Assembly (NCBI GenBank): GCA_025201865.1
Contig: MU603165.1
Location: 1 to 17,265, forward strand
DNA: 17,265 nt
DNA from: Ramicandelaber brevisporus
Taxonomy: Eukaryota > Kickxellomycota > Ramicandelaberales > Ramicandelaberaceae
Direction of reading: 5' to 3'
Part shown: positions 1 through 9,800 of the stretch, one piece after another
Position numbering within the stretch: position 1 is the stretch's first letter
Layout: each line of letters starts with the position of its first letter
Notes under the pieces: model-generated
Seen by the model: the letters and a program-made list of their open reading frames with translations, nothing else
Database searches by the model: none
What the model was told of the DNA's origin: nothing
Translations under genes and position numbers: made by a program

Positions 1-388
1 GGCAAGTCCTTTTGTTTTAATTTATTTTATTGTGCTTCATTTTAGCCGGCATTTTAGTGGTCTACACCGCACCTGTGCTGGCTGTTTAGTGCGACCGGCA
101 GTGTTTGGTGACATTGCAGTCCAACAGCGTCGGATGCTCAGTCAGGAGAGAGACCAGGCCAATTTCTAATCGCGTTTGGCTCCATTTCCAATTGCCTTTG
201 ACTTTACTCTTTTTCTCATTCTCTTTCTTTTCTTTTCTTTTCTCTCATCCTTTCATCCTACTCCCCCTCCCACCGCCAGCGCCTGATGACGATGCTCACT
301 CAATCCGCATTTGAGATTCATCTTCATACTCTCAATGAATGAAATTGATATTTAACAAGAATAGAAACATAAAATCGAATATTAATAT
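1..388. other. 3' flank of the ABC transporter gene; no gene recognised
   Basis: No convincing coding sequence is present. A CT-rich tract runs from about 190 to 275 on the plus strand (GA-rich on the minus strand). Two overlapping AATAAA motifs read on the minus strand at 21-31 (TTTATT on the plus strand), about 360 nt past the transporter stop codon. They could be a polyadenylation signal, but the distance is long for a fungal 3' UTR. A 69-codon plus-strand reading frame here is low-complexity and resembles no family I know. Confidence 0.5.
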
Positions 389-3300
389 TTAATTGGAATT
401 ACGCTGTTGCTGGTCATATAGTTGACGGAACGCAGATTGAGAATTAGCAAGCAGATTGTGTGGCGAACCACTTTCGATGATACGACCGCCATCCATGACA
501 ATGATCCGATCACTGTCAATTACAGTGTCGAGGCGATGTGCGATTGCGATGATTGTGCAGTCTGCAAACTCGCGTCGCACAATTTGTTGCACCAGTTCTT
601 CTGTGTGGCCATCTAGGTTGGCCGATGCTTCGTCCATGACCAGCACTTTGCTCTGAGCCAAGAGAGTACGTGCCAAGCAAAGGAGCTGGCTCTGACCTGT
701 GGAGAATGTGCCTTTGTCAATTGGTGCATCCAAGCCACCAGGCAGCTTCTCAACCACATGCCGCAGCTCAACCCTTTCTAGAGCAGCCCAAAGTGCATCG
801 TCTTCACTAGTGCTTGCTGATGATGATAATGATGATGAAGTTACGAGACGCATGCCAGGATCCAGATTCAGACGCAATGAGCCCGAGAATAATGCTGGCT
901 GCTGTGGAATGATGGCGAGAGCTGAGCGCAGAGTGCGAACATCCAATGAGCCGGTGTCAATACCATCAATAGCAACGGAGCCACCATCAATCGGCATCAT
1001 TCGGAACAGAACGTTGACGACTGATGATTTGCCCGAGCCCGACCTTCCTATTATCGCCACCCGCTCACCTGGCTTGATGGCTGTGGTGAAGTCATCAAGT
1101 GCAAATGGCAAATCAGGTCGGTATCGCATTTGGATGTGATCAAAGTCAATTGCACCGTTTGATGGCCACCCTGGCGGAGCAGCTACGGAGAGTCCAGTGC
1201 AACCCGGCTCGGAAGATTCATCGCGAAGCACACGCTGCCAGCGGCCACGAAAACGGCGTTTACCACGACGACCATGCTTGCCATCATTCATTCTTGGCAG
1301 ACTGCACTCGGACTTGAGTTCATCGGCGTATTGCTCAAGACGCTCAACTGAACTCATGTTGCTCTCGACATCGGCAAACTGGCGGACTGACCAGGAGAAG
1401 TTGCCAGTGATTTGAAGAGAATAGCTCACAACCATTCCAGCCACACCAGGGTCAATTTTGCCACGTAAGATGATCACAATCACGGCCACGCTAAACAGGA
1501 GGAGGTTGGAGATCAAATCGACACGAACGGCAAGCCATCTCTGCACCATGACGGCAGACAGAGCTGCACGATTGCTAGTATCGAGACGCTCCAGGAAATC
1601 GCCAACAACTCGATTTGTGGCACCATGGATTCGAATGGTGGACACACCAAGCAACGATTCAGACATTTGAGCAAACACAGGAGCACGCATCACACCGTCC
1701 AATCTCTTAATCTCACGGGCACTCTTGCGGTAGAAGCGAGATAGAAAATAGTACACGGCAAATAGAGGGACCATTGGACCAATAAATGCGGGCAGCTGGA
1801 TACATATGAAGACAACAACACTCACTATACTGCCAAATGTGCCAAGAAAGACTCGAATAGCTTCAATGAGAGTGCTATCAAGGATATCCACATCTTTGCT
1901 CAGTCTGTTTAGAATACGGCCGGCATCAGTGACATCAAAAAATGAGAGTGGAGCATAAAGAACTGCAGCAAACGCACCGTTGTGGAGGCGGCGAGATGTA
2001 CGAAGACCACTCATGCTCTGCACACCAGAGTTGAGCAGCTGCATAAAGAATTGACCAAAACCAAATGCAAAATAGACACCGACATGCATTCCACGGCTAG
2101 ACAAAGACTCGATATGATCAGGTTTACTTTCAACATCAGACATCCATTTATTCAACCAGAGGTCAGTTCCTATTCTGCTCAGCTGGAGTGTAACTAGGGT
2201 AAAACACAATGCAATAATGAATCTCCAGCCACCAGCCAGTCTAAAGTATCGCCAATATGTCGACAGTGCTACATCGCCAGTGCGTCTATCTTCGCATGAA
2301 TCACTCTTCTTTGCCATTGCAAACGATGTTGACTTGACAGGCTGCGGACCAGAGCCAGTGATAGTATCAGGGCTAGACTCAGCGACAGTGCCAGACTTAT
2401 CATTCGTTTCAGAGCGGGAGACGCTAATGGCTTCATGGAGACAGGCACAGGTTGGAGTGTCACAGCCTTGGATGGATGGATTGATATCAGTATCATCAAC
2501 AACAGACTCATTTGCAATGGCTTCATCAGAAGGTGTCTGCATTAACATGTCACGGAAGAGCTGACAGCGATCCACTAGCTCTTTAAATGTACCAGAGTCG
2601 GCAACTCTACCATTATCCATTACTAATATAATATCGGCTCCAGTGTTGGCCAGCAAGTCAGCTTGACTAGTAATCAGTACACGTGTTTTGCCAGCTAGCA
2701 GTTCGCCATTAATACAATTATCCAGAACATGGCGTGCGACAGTGGCATCGAGGGCGGAGAGAGGGTCGTCCAGTAAGATGACATCAGCATTTTGATAGAC
2801 AGCTCTGGCAATGTTGACTCTTTGTTTCTGCCCACCAGATAAACCAGCTCCACCATCGCCAACATTGATTGCATTGGCTAATTCGCACAGCGAAAGGGGC
2901 ATTTTACTGTCAGAATTGGTGGATCGGTCAAGAGTGGATAAATCACGACTGAGGGCACAGGCTGAGGCAACTTTATCAAACTTGGCAGGATCCAATGGCA
3001 AACCAAATAGAATATTGTCCAGAATTGAACCGCATTGAATCCATGCTGACTGAGAACAATATGCTATTGAGCCATTAACCACACAATATCCGCCAACTAA
3101 TGGCATCTCGCCCATTAGTGCTCGTAAGAAGGATGTCTTTGATGAACCAGTGGCACCCACTACAGCGACTAATGAGCCACGCTGCACATTCAACGATTCA
3201 ATCTTCAGAGTTCCAGTGTTTGATATAGGCTCATTCTTTTCATTGATTTCATTCTTTTCATCAAGTTCAGAGCTGCTGGTGGTAGAGTTCCAATCAAATT

Positions 3301-4765
3301 TAGCATTTGCAATTGAGATGGCAGTGGAATTACGCTGGAGAGAGGTTGTGTTATTGTTGCAGACATCGGGTAAAGCCTCAGACTTGAAGAGCATTTGCTC
3401 AAGTCTACCAACACTGACGCCAACTTCAGCCTGAGCAGCAGCAGCAGTTGGAAGCAACATCATTGGCAACTTGAGTGCGTTGAAGAGAGCTACTGCGGCA
3501 AATGCAGTGGCTGGATCCAGAGAGTGGCCCAAATACACAAACCCAGTGAGTGCACAGATAGTGGCCATGGCGGGAGTACAGCTGGATGTGGCCAACATTA
3601 GCGCACGCAAAAGCTGCATTTTCTTTAGTAAACCAACCTCAATACGGCGCACTGCCATGATGCGCTCAGCAAACGCGGGTTCCCATGCTCCATATTTAAT
3701 CTCACGAATTGAACCAATGATCTCCTGTGCTAAAGTGACGCGTGCATCAGTGGCTGCAACAATGCGACGGCGCAGCTTGGCGACTTGGCGTGACAGTATA
3801 GCTTGAATAGCAGTAAACACAGCAACAAGAGCAGTTCCAAACAAGGCGGACACTCCAAGAATATTGATCAGAAGAGCAGTGGCCAATACAATCTGAATAG
3901 GCGCAATCCACAGTACATGAGTGTTGCTGGCAGCAAAATCAAGACGGCTGGCATCAATTCCAACAAGGTTAATTATACGCCCATTTGTAAACTCGCCAGC
4001 ACGCCGTGCACTCTCAGCCAGAGAGAGTGATTGACGGTAAATGAGACCGCTTACTGCGGTGCGAACTTGGAAACCAACGGTTGTGGCGCGAGATAAATAT
4101 TGATTGATACAGAGGGAGGCAGTGAGTTGAACAATGAGAAGACCAACTACAAGGAAATAGCCACGAACAGTATCAGCATGAGCAGGCTGAGCAGTGATAT
4201 GGTTAACAATTGATCTAACAAACAGTGGAGAGATGATATTCAAGCAATCGCTGACCAACTTAAACAATCCAGCCACCAAGAATTCACGGCCCCAGACACT
4301 TCGCAGCACACTCATCAACCGAACCTGAGATAAAGAGAACTTTTCAATGGGATTCTCACAACTGACGTGCTGCTGATGTTTGCGCTGAATATCCAAAATT
4401 GCCGATTCAACTCGATCAAGAATTCCAGCAGATTGTACTGGATTTGCCAAATAAGGTAAATCAGATTTCATCAACGGAGACTTTGCGCCTCGCTTGAGAA
4501 GAGAGGTGAGCTCGGTGAAAAAGAGATGCTGAAGAATGCCACGGGGTGCACCGATGGTTGGCTTGGCTGCCGATCTATCTGGAGACGAACTGGTTTTTGA
4601 AGGAGACACAGCCACGTTCACAGTCATTGAGTGCACAGACGATGAAGAAGAAGGGGAGGACATTTGCACTGAGGTGGTTGGCTGAAGATCATCGTGCTGC
4701 TGAACTGGAAGATGATGTCTATCACTCTGGCGCTGCCACAGATGGCGGCGAATCCGAGCAAACAT
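389..4765 (-). CDS. ABCC/MRP-type ABC transporter (full-length, two TMD-NBD halves)
   Basis: This encodes a polytopic ATP-driven transporter of the MRP/ABCC family. Such proteins usually export glutathione or other organic-anion conjugates across the plasma or vacuolar membrane; the substrate here cannot be read from sequence. I start it at the ATG at 4765 (MFARIRR, A at -3), giving 1458 residues. The frame is open further upstream, but only through microsatellite-derived His/Thr/Ser sequence that begins at a TTG. There is no extra N-terminal TMD0. The first membrane domain spans about 158-455. NBD1 has Walker A GATGSSKT at 537, LSGGQ at 642, Walker B VILLDDP and, at the H-loop position, TSQ (Ser700). 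The second membrane domain spans about 845-1130. NBD2 has Walker A GRSGSGKS at 1240, signature FSTGQ at 1354, Walker B VLVMDE and His1410. A short Ser-rich insert follows LRLNLDP in NBD2. NBD1 departs from consensus at two catalytic positions, while NBD2 looks intact. No introns are needed. Family is certain; subfamily is not. Confidence 0.95.
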   Translation of the reverse strand: MFARIRRHLWQRQSDRHHLPVQQHDDLQPTTSVQMSSPSSSSSVHSMTVNVAVSPSKTSSSPDRSAAKPTIGAPRGILQHLFFTELTSLLKRGAKSPLMKSDLPYLANPVQSAGILDRVESAILDIQRKHQQHVSCENPIEKFSLSQVRLMSVLRSVWGREFLVAGLFKLVSDCLNIISPLFVRSIVNHITAQPAHADTVRGYFLVVGLLIVQLTASLCINQYLSRATTVGFQVRTAVSGLIYRQSLSLAESARRAGEFTNGRIINLVGIDASRLDFAASNTHVLWIAPIQIVLATALLINILGVSALFGTALVAVFTAIQAILSRQVAKLRRRIVAATDARVTLAQEIIGSIREIKYGAWEPAFAERIMAVRRIEVGLLKKMQLLRALMLATSSCTPAMATICALTGFVYLGHSLDPATAFAAVALFNALKLPMMLLPTAAAAQAEVGVSVGRLEQMLFKSEALPDVCNNNTTSLQRNSTAISIANAKFDWNSTTSSSELDEKNEINEKNEPISNTGTLKIESLNVQRGSLVAVVGATGSSKTSFLRALMGEMPLVGGYCVVNGSIAYCSQSAWIQCGSILDNILFGLPLDPAKFDKVASACALSRDLSTLDRSTNSDSKMPLSLCELANAINVGDGGAGLSGGQKQRVNIARAVYQNADVILLDDPLSALDATVARHVLDNCINGELLAGKTRVLITSQADLLANTGADIILVMDNGRVADSGTFKELVDRCQLFRDMLMQTPSDEAIANESVVDDTDINPSIQGCDTPTCACLHEAISVSRSETNDKSGTVAESSPDTITGSGPQPVKSTSFAMAKKSDSCEDRRTGDVALSTYWRYFRLAGGWRFIIALCFTLVTLQLSRIGTDLWLNKWMSDVESKPDHIESLSSRGMHVGVYFAFGFGQFFMQLLNSGVQSMSGLRTSRRLHNGAFAAVLYAPLSFFDVTDAGRILNRLSKDVDILDSTLIEAIRVFLGTFGSIVSVVVFICIQLPAFIGPMVPLFAVYYFLSRFYRKSAREIKRLDGVMRAPVFAQMSESLLGVSTIRIHGATNRVVGDFLERLDTSNRAALSAVMVQRWLAVRVDLISNLLLFSVAVIVIILRGKIDPGVAGMVVSYSLQITGNFSWSVRQFADVESNMSSVERLEQYADELKSECSLPRMNDGKHGRRGKRRFRGRWQRVLRDESSEPGCTGLSVAAPPGWPSNGAIDFDHIQMRYRPDLPFALDDFTTAIKPGERVAIIGRSGSGKSSVVNVLFRMMPIDGGSVAIDGIDTGSLDVRTLRSALAIIPQQPALFSGSLRLNLDPGMRLVTSSSLSSSASTSEDDALWAALERVELRHVVEKLPGGLDAPIDKGTFSTGQSQLLCLARTLLAQSKVLVMDEASANLDGHTEELVQQIVRREFADCTIIAIAHRLDTVIDSDRIIVMDGGRIIESGSPHNLLANSQSAFRQLYDQQQRNSN

Positions 4766-5759
4766 GATTGTGTGGATATACACCGGTGGGGTTTGTGTGG
4801 ATGTGTATATATGCCGACAATATGTGTGTATATGTGTGTATCCACTCGTGTGTGCGTATGTGTGCGAGTGTGAGTGTGAGTGAGTAAAGCGGAGTGACAA
4901 AAAAAGGGGGGAGAGTATGCAGTATGAAGGTGTAGGACAAGAGGATTGCAATAAATCAGATGATGAAAATGAGGTCAATGCTCGGAGTATAATTGTGAAA
5001 ACCCGACAGGAGGAGAGAGCGACAATTGAAGTTCCCGCGTGGTTCTGATTTTTTTTTTATATAGACTTGCCGTTTGTAAGATAGCGAGTGAGGCAATGGA
5101 GAGGAGGAACGGGAGAGTGTGAGATAGGTGGTGGCAATGATGATGATGGCAACAACAATAAGCACACACCACGATGCTTTATATTGGATGAAGAAGAATG
5201 AGGAAGAGTGAGGAAAAACGCGTGGTATATATGGCAGCAATAGGACGAAGAACACGAAAACACGGCAAACTATGGACAATACTATATACGAAGATAAACA
5301 AAAGGCACGGCACAGACTCAAAGATGAAACGGCAGTTATAAGATGAAGAGAAAGAAGAATCAAACAAGATAGAGGTCTCTGATAGAACAAGAAGCGTACG
5401 AATACAAAAGAGTAGACATTCACACCATCGAAGCTCAAGCTGTCTTCTCTCTTCTTTTTTTTGCTCCGCGCATATCCGTCGGTTTGTCCGGAAGGAGAGT
5501 GGCGGAGAGGGGACCAGAAATTACCCCCACCGTATCCAAGTGGATTCGTGCGTTCATAGGTCCGATGCGAATTTATACGATTACATTCTGTGGAATCTGA
5601 TGTAAAAAAATCCAACCAAACACGCGAAATAAGCATTCAAGAAAAAAGCAAAATCATGAAGATCAATCGATAGAGTGATTCGTTAATTTATAACATTATT
5701 TTTTGCTAGAAAGAAAAGAAGGTAGTAAAAGATAATTAGTATGTAAAAAAAATAGTCAA
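4766..5759. other. Spacer: ABC transporter promoter/leader and arrestin 3' flank
   Basis: Both neighbouring genes are on the minus strand, so this holds the arrestin 3' UTR (right end) and the transporter promoter and leader (rest). On the transcribed strand it is strongly CT-rich. A 226-codon minus-strand frame starting at an ATG (5636) overlaps the far upstream part of the transporter frame, but it is made of Ser, Leu, Phe and Tyr runs from CT-rich DNA and I do not regard it as a protein gene. No RNA gene was recognised. Confidence 0.55.
4793..4885. repeat. TG/TA-rich microsatellite in the ABC transporter leader
   Basis: An imperfect run of TGTG, TATA and GAGTGTGAG units lies just upstream of the chosen start codon. 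Read on the minus strand it gives CACACA/TATATA and explains the His/Thr-rich extension (HSHSHSH, HTYAHTS) of the open frame upstream of the ATG at 4765. This supports treating that extension as untranslated leader. Confidence 0.8.
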
Positions 5760-6657
5760 TTAGTGATTATAGGCATAGTTGGCGAGGTCTTCTTCAGTGT
5801 TACCAGAGATTTTCTGGAAGTAGGGTGCGGGATTATTGTGAGACTGTGAGGCGTGTGGCTGAGTTGAAGGGAGCGGGTGAGTGGTGTTCACTCCGTGTGA
5901 AATAATTTGAGTTCCGGGTAACATGCTAAATCTTCCCTTCCGTGCAGAGTGTCCATTGGTGGCAGCAGAGGCATCATAGCCATGTTGATGCTGAGGTTGA
6001 TGCTGATTCTGAGGTTGAGGTTGAGGTTGTTGTTGGTCGTGCCCAAATATCTGCTGCATCTTTTGTTGTTGCTGCTGCTGCTGATATGCTCTCAATCGCT
6101 CGATGCCTGTGCTGTTTTGCGCCGACTGGTGGCTGTATTCCGGCGGCACTTGTGGTAAGGGAGGCACAGGCGGGAGGGCTGGCGACTGGCGAGGATTGTA
6201 GTCATTGCCGTTTGCAGTCAGATTCATTGCGCCAAAGGCGGACGAGACTGAGTTGGCAGAGTGTGCAGAGTGTGCAGAGTGTGCAGATGCAGTCGTATCA
6301 GACCGTTTCAGGCGGCGTGCATCCTTGCGCGGCACAATTGGTGCGTGCGTCCGCGCATGCGACTGAGCATGACTTGGATGTGACTCATAACTGAGGTCGT
6401 CGCTGTTGTTGGTGCCATTGCTGTTGAGAATGGAGTCGAGCGTTTCAAGCACTTTGGCTGACCGCGAGGACGGATTATTGATGCCGGAGTGTGCCGCGTT
6501 GTTGTCTGTGGGTGCTGAAGAAGACTGGTATGCCGCAACATTGTCGAGCTTCGGCATTTGATACTGCGGAGGCAGCAGCATGGATGTCTCTCGAGGTCCC
6601 GTCCGAGCTCCGAGTGCCTTTGACCGAGGCAGTGGCTGTTGTTGCTGTTGCTGCTGC

Positions 6658-6716
<59 letters not shown>

Positions 6717-8795
6717 GTAGTGGTGGTACTGTTGTTGTTCTCTGGTATCATATTGGGAATCTTGACTGTGATAGTGTTGCTGCTGCTGTGATGGCGGGTG
6801 ATGTTGATGTCCGTTACTGCCGTTACTGCCGTTGCTCGAAGTGTATGCATGACCACTTGGTATGGGTCCCTGATGCGGCGAGTTGCGATACACCGGTGAT
6901 TGAGCATTATTTCCGCTGTACTTGTACGCACTGCTGCCGTTTGATCGGAGGGCTGAAGTAATTCCAGATAATGGAGGCGAGCTCCACTGGAGGTGTGGAC
7001 TTGGCGAGGATGGCGGTGACATGGATGCCAGGGACTCTGATCGATGAATCTGCTGATGATAATGCTGTGAAGAACCATCGCCAAAAGAGGAGGTTGACTG
7101 AGCACCAGCTGAGGGCATTAGTGGCGTTCGTGGTGGAACTGGATCTCCGATTGATCGATGGTGAGGAGATGGATGTGGCTGCAGATCATGGTTGGATAGC
7201 TGGCCGCTTGAGAGCTGAGGCTGATGCATTGGACGCTGCATTGGAGACGGCTGCTGTTGAGTGAGAGTTGGCGGTGTCAAATGCGGCGCGACTGCTCCAT
7301 TATTAGCAGTTGCACCTGGCTTCCCATTAGTAGCAGCGCCGCCGCTGGCTCCAGGCTGCACTGGTATAATTTGAGGAAGCACGAGTCTGTGCACTGGAAT
7401 GTCAAACACATATTTGGGTTGCTTGGGGTTGTCAATGGAGCCTCTGCCTAAATGCACCTGCGGAAGATTGTGGAGACCGGCCCGAGCCATGATCGCATGC
7501 GCTTCAGTAGTTGTCGATGGCATAAACAATCGCTCCGCGTCCTGCAAGACAATGTCGCGTTCTTTTGTGGTAGGAAGCCGACCATTCGAGTCAGCAGTTG
7601 CCATTGGAATAGGGAATGAAATGCCACCTTCTCGCACACTCTTTAGCCCACCAGCATGGTAGAAGTGAATGACGAGTGCGTATCGAACTTGAATAAACGT
7701 GGAATCAAGCGACATCATGCCAGATGGCAGCACGCTGCGAATTGAACCCATCTTGAGCGAGGCTGTGGTCAGCTTGCCTATTGCACGCGAGTTGAAAATC
7801 TTGTTCACGCTGTCGTCCACAAGGCCTTTGGGAGGCTTGTTGATTGAGAGTGTCTCGCGGCGCAATGTGCGGGTTGTTTGCCATGCCAGCATATCTTTGA
7901 CTGGCTTGATCATGAAGCTCGAAAGGGTATCCAGCGTCATTGTTGAGCCAACAGATAAAATGTCCATGGCTGTTGGTGCGTTGGCCGAGCCGGGAACATC
8001 ACTCAATGGAACTCGATAGCATAATACAGTTTCTTCGATGGCAAATTCAGCTCTTGTAATACGACGACTGCCTGCAGCATGGAAGAAGATATCCGCCTTG
8101 AATGCGTCTCCGCTAATGTACTCGGGTTTGGACAGCACCAATCGCGCATTGAACATCGACTCGCCTTGAGGAGTGTTGACTACAAGTGTGCGCTCAGTGA
8201 GAGACTCTGGAGAATCGACAATGCTGGAGAATGTGCCGCAGATAATTGGAGTGTAGTTGAAGAAGATGGCTTCCGTTCTGAACCGCTTTGTACCGTTGAG
8301 CTCGATAGCTGCACGCAATGTATAAACAACCTCATACTCTGGAGTGCGAATCGACTGTGGATAGTTGGTTTCTGGGATAACAATCGAGAAGTGCAGCAGA
8401 TGCGTGCCAGGCGGGAGTACTTTAGCTGCATTGGACGGGTCGTTGGTTGATGAAGAGCTTGACTGCCTTGAGGACACTGACGAGCGTGATGAAGCCACTG
8501 GGTCGTTTTGAGATGCGCCACTGAGGTATGACCAAACTGGCTGCTGCTGGATGAAGAAGCAGTGGTGAACGGCCGTTTCGTTATCTTCGCTCAATGGAGG
8601 ACCGAGACCGCGTGGATGCTGAAGAGATGCGTGTTCATGACCCTCGAACACTACGACAATGTGAGATGCTGGTAACTCTGCCTCTGCTTTAACGACAACT
8701 GTGCCCGCAAGTCGCGTTCCCGGACTCAACGATGGAACTGAGCCTGCAGTCTGGGCGGGAAATCGAATATCGAAGAGAGCTGGTCGAGCCGACAT
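5760..8795 (-). CDS. Alpha-arrestin (ART-like ubiquitin-ligase adaptor) with polyQ tail
   Basis: The 1011-residue product begins with an arrestin fold. The N-terminal sandwich (about 7-210) includes ALFDIRFP, PGTRLAGTVVVKAEAELP and VFEGHEH, with a Ser-rich loop near 105-128. The C-terminal sandwich (about 215-400) includes LSKPEYISGDAFKADIFF and SLDSTFIQVRYALVIHFY. The remaining 550 or so residues are predicted disordered and rich in Gln, His, Ser and Pro. Two PPxY motifs, PPQY at 742 and PPEY at 884, are the classical ligands of WW domains in Nedd4/Rsp5-type E3 ligases. Fungal alpha-arrestins use such motifs to bring the ligase to plasma-membrane transporters and receptors for endocytosis, and that is the likely role here. 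A 27-Gln run lies at 694-720, a second of seven Gln near 905, and a SAH repeat near 840. The ATG has A at -3. One uninterrupted frame, no intron. The cargo cannot be inferred. Confidence 0.9.
6636..6716 (-). repeat. 27-codon polyglutamine tract in the arrestin tail
   Basis: On the minus strand this is 27 consecutive CAG/CAA codons. CAA interrupts CAG irregularly, and the longest pure CAG run is six codons. It encodes residues 694-720 of the arrestin. The interruptions and the frame preservation suggest selection on the peptide rather than simple slippage. The poly-Leu and poly-Ala frames in other readings are shadows of this tract. Confidence 0.95.
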
Positions 8796-9800
8796 TCTGT
8801 AGAACTCTCACAGCTGGCGAGAGCGTGAAGTGTGGAGCGTGAAGCGTGGAGTGCGGCTGCTCTACTGCGGCACAATAGCTCAGGAGACGGGGGGAATGGT
8901 AGACGGTGAGTGAACGGAGGCGAGAAACAGCAACGCCAATAGCGAGTCGAACGCCAACAAGAAACGAATAAAAAGAAATAAGAATGAATGAATGAGTGAG
9001 TGAGTGATAATGTGTGTTCAATGAAGTTCTGATTGTAGTCTGATTGTAGTCTGATGCAGGCTGGAGGTGGAGGTGTGCAGGTGTTGTCGACTCCAAAGCG
9101 AGTGTGTCAGAACAAGTGAGTGTGTTGGTTACTGAGCTAGTGAGTGAGTGGGTGAGTGAGTGGGTGTGAATCAAAAGGGAAGGAGAGAGAAAGAAATAGA
9201 GAGTCAGCGACGTGGGTGCACCATGCAGCGCTGTTGGTGTTGGTGTTGGTGTCGTCGTTGGTTGTTGTTGCTGTTGTTGCTGTTGCTGCTGCTTCTTCTC
9301 CTCCTTTCTGGCTGTTCCCCGGATTACGCCAGGGCGGAGAGATATCGACCACATCGAGAGAGGAAGAAAGAGGAGAGAAATAATGAGAGAAATAATGAGA
9401 GAAAAAGTGATCAGGGCAATCTATACGGGGATTTCAAATTCTACGGTTGGTTGTACAAAAAGTCCGACGAATGTTTGCAGCTTCATCGACGCTGTACTTT
9501 CGGGCCGTGCACTCGTGTTTACGGGGGGGGGTGATCGAGCGAGCATGAATCTCGCCTCAGCATGTCGAATGCCACGTTGAACGCGAAAGTTCGATGCATG
9601 AACATTTTGAGAGAGGTGGGAGAGATGCATCAAACTTTCAATTGTAACGTGGCAGCAAACTGGGAGTGGGGAATGGGAATGGTGATGCGAGGTGGGCAGC
9701 TGAATTGGATGCTACTTTCCTTCCCTCTCTCTCTATTTCTCTATATTTCTCTCTCTATCGAAGTGTGCATACACTATTGAAAATCTAGCAAATCTTCAAG
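8796..9800. other. Divergent promoter/leader region between arrestin and SCY1-like genes
   Basis: The two flanking genes point away from each other, so this 1 kb must carry both promoters and 5' leaders. It is packed with simple repeats: GAGT/GAAT units (about 8985-9008 and 9117-9170), three copies of a TCTGATTGTAG-like unit (about 9027-9055), a GTTGGT/TTGCTG tract (9233-9295), two copies of GAGAGAAATAATGA (about 9371-9398) and a G homopolymer near 9521-9529. On the arrestin strand an ATG at 9354 opens a 221-codon frame that runs past the arrestin start in another frame. No conserved gene or RNA was recognised. Confidence 0.6.

Noticed and set aside
389-4978. N-terminal extension of the ABC transporter to 4978
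   Set aside because: The codon at 4978 is TTG, not ATG, and the 71 extra residues come from CT-rich and TG/TA microsatellite DNA. The first in-frame ATG is at 4765.
4956-5636. 226-codon minus-strand reading frame upstream of the ABC transporter
   Set aside because: It starts with an ATG, but its composition is that of CT-rich leader DNA, several overlapping frames are equally open, and there are no recognisable domains.
6308-7105. 265- and 156-codon frames overlapping the arrestin polyQ region
   Set aside because: The poly-Ser/Asn and Ala/Val runs are other-frame and antisense readings of the CAG/CAA tract inside a well-supported arrestin gene.
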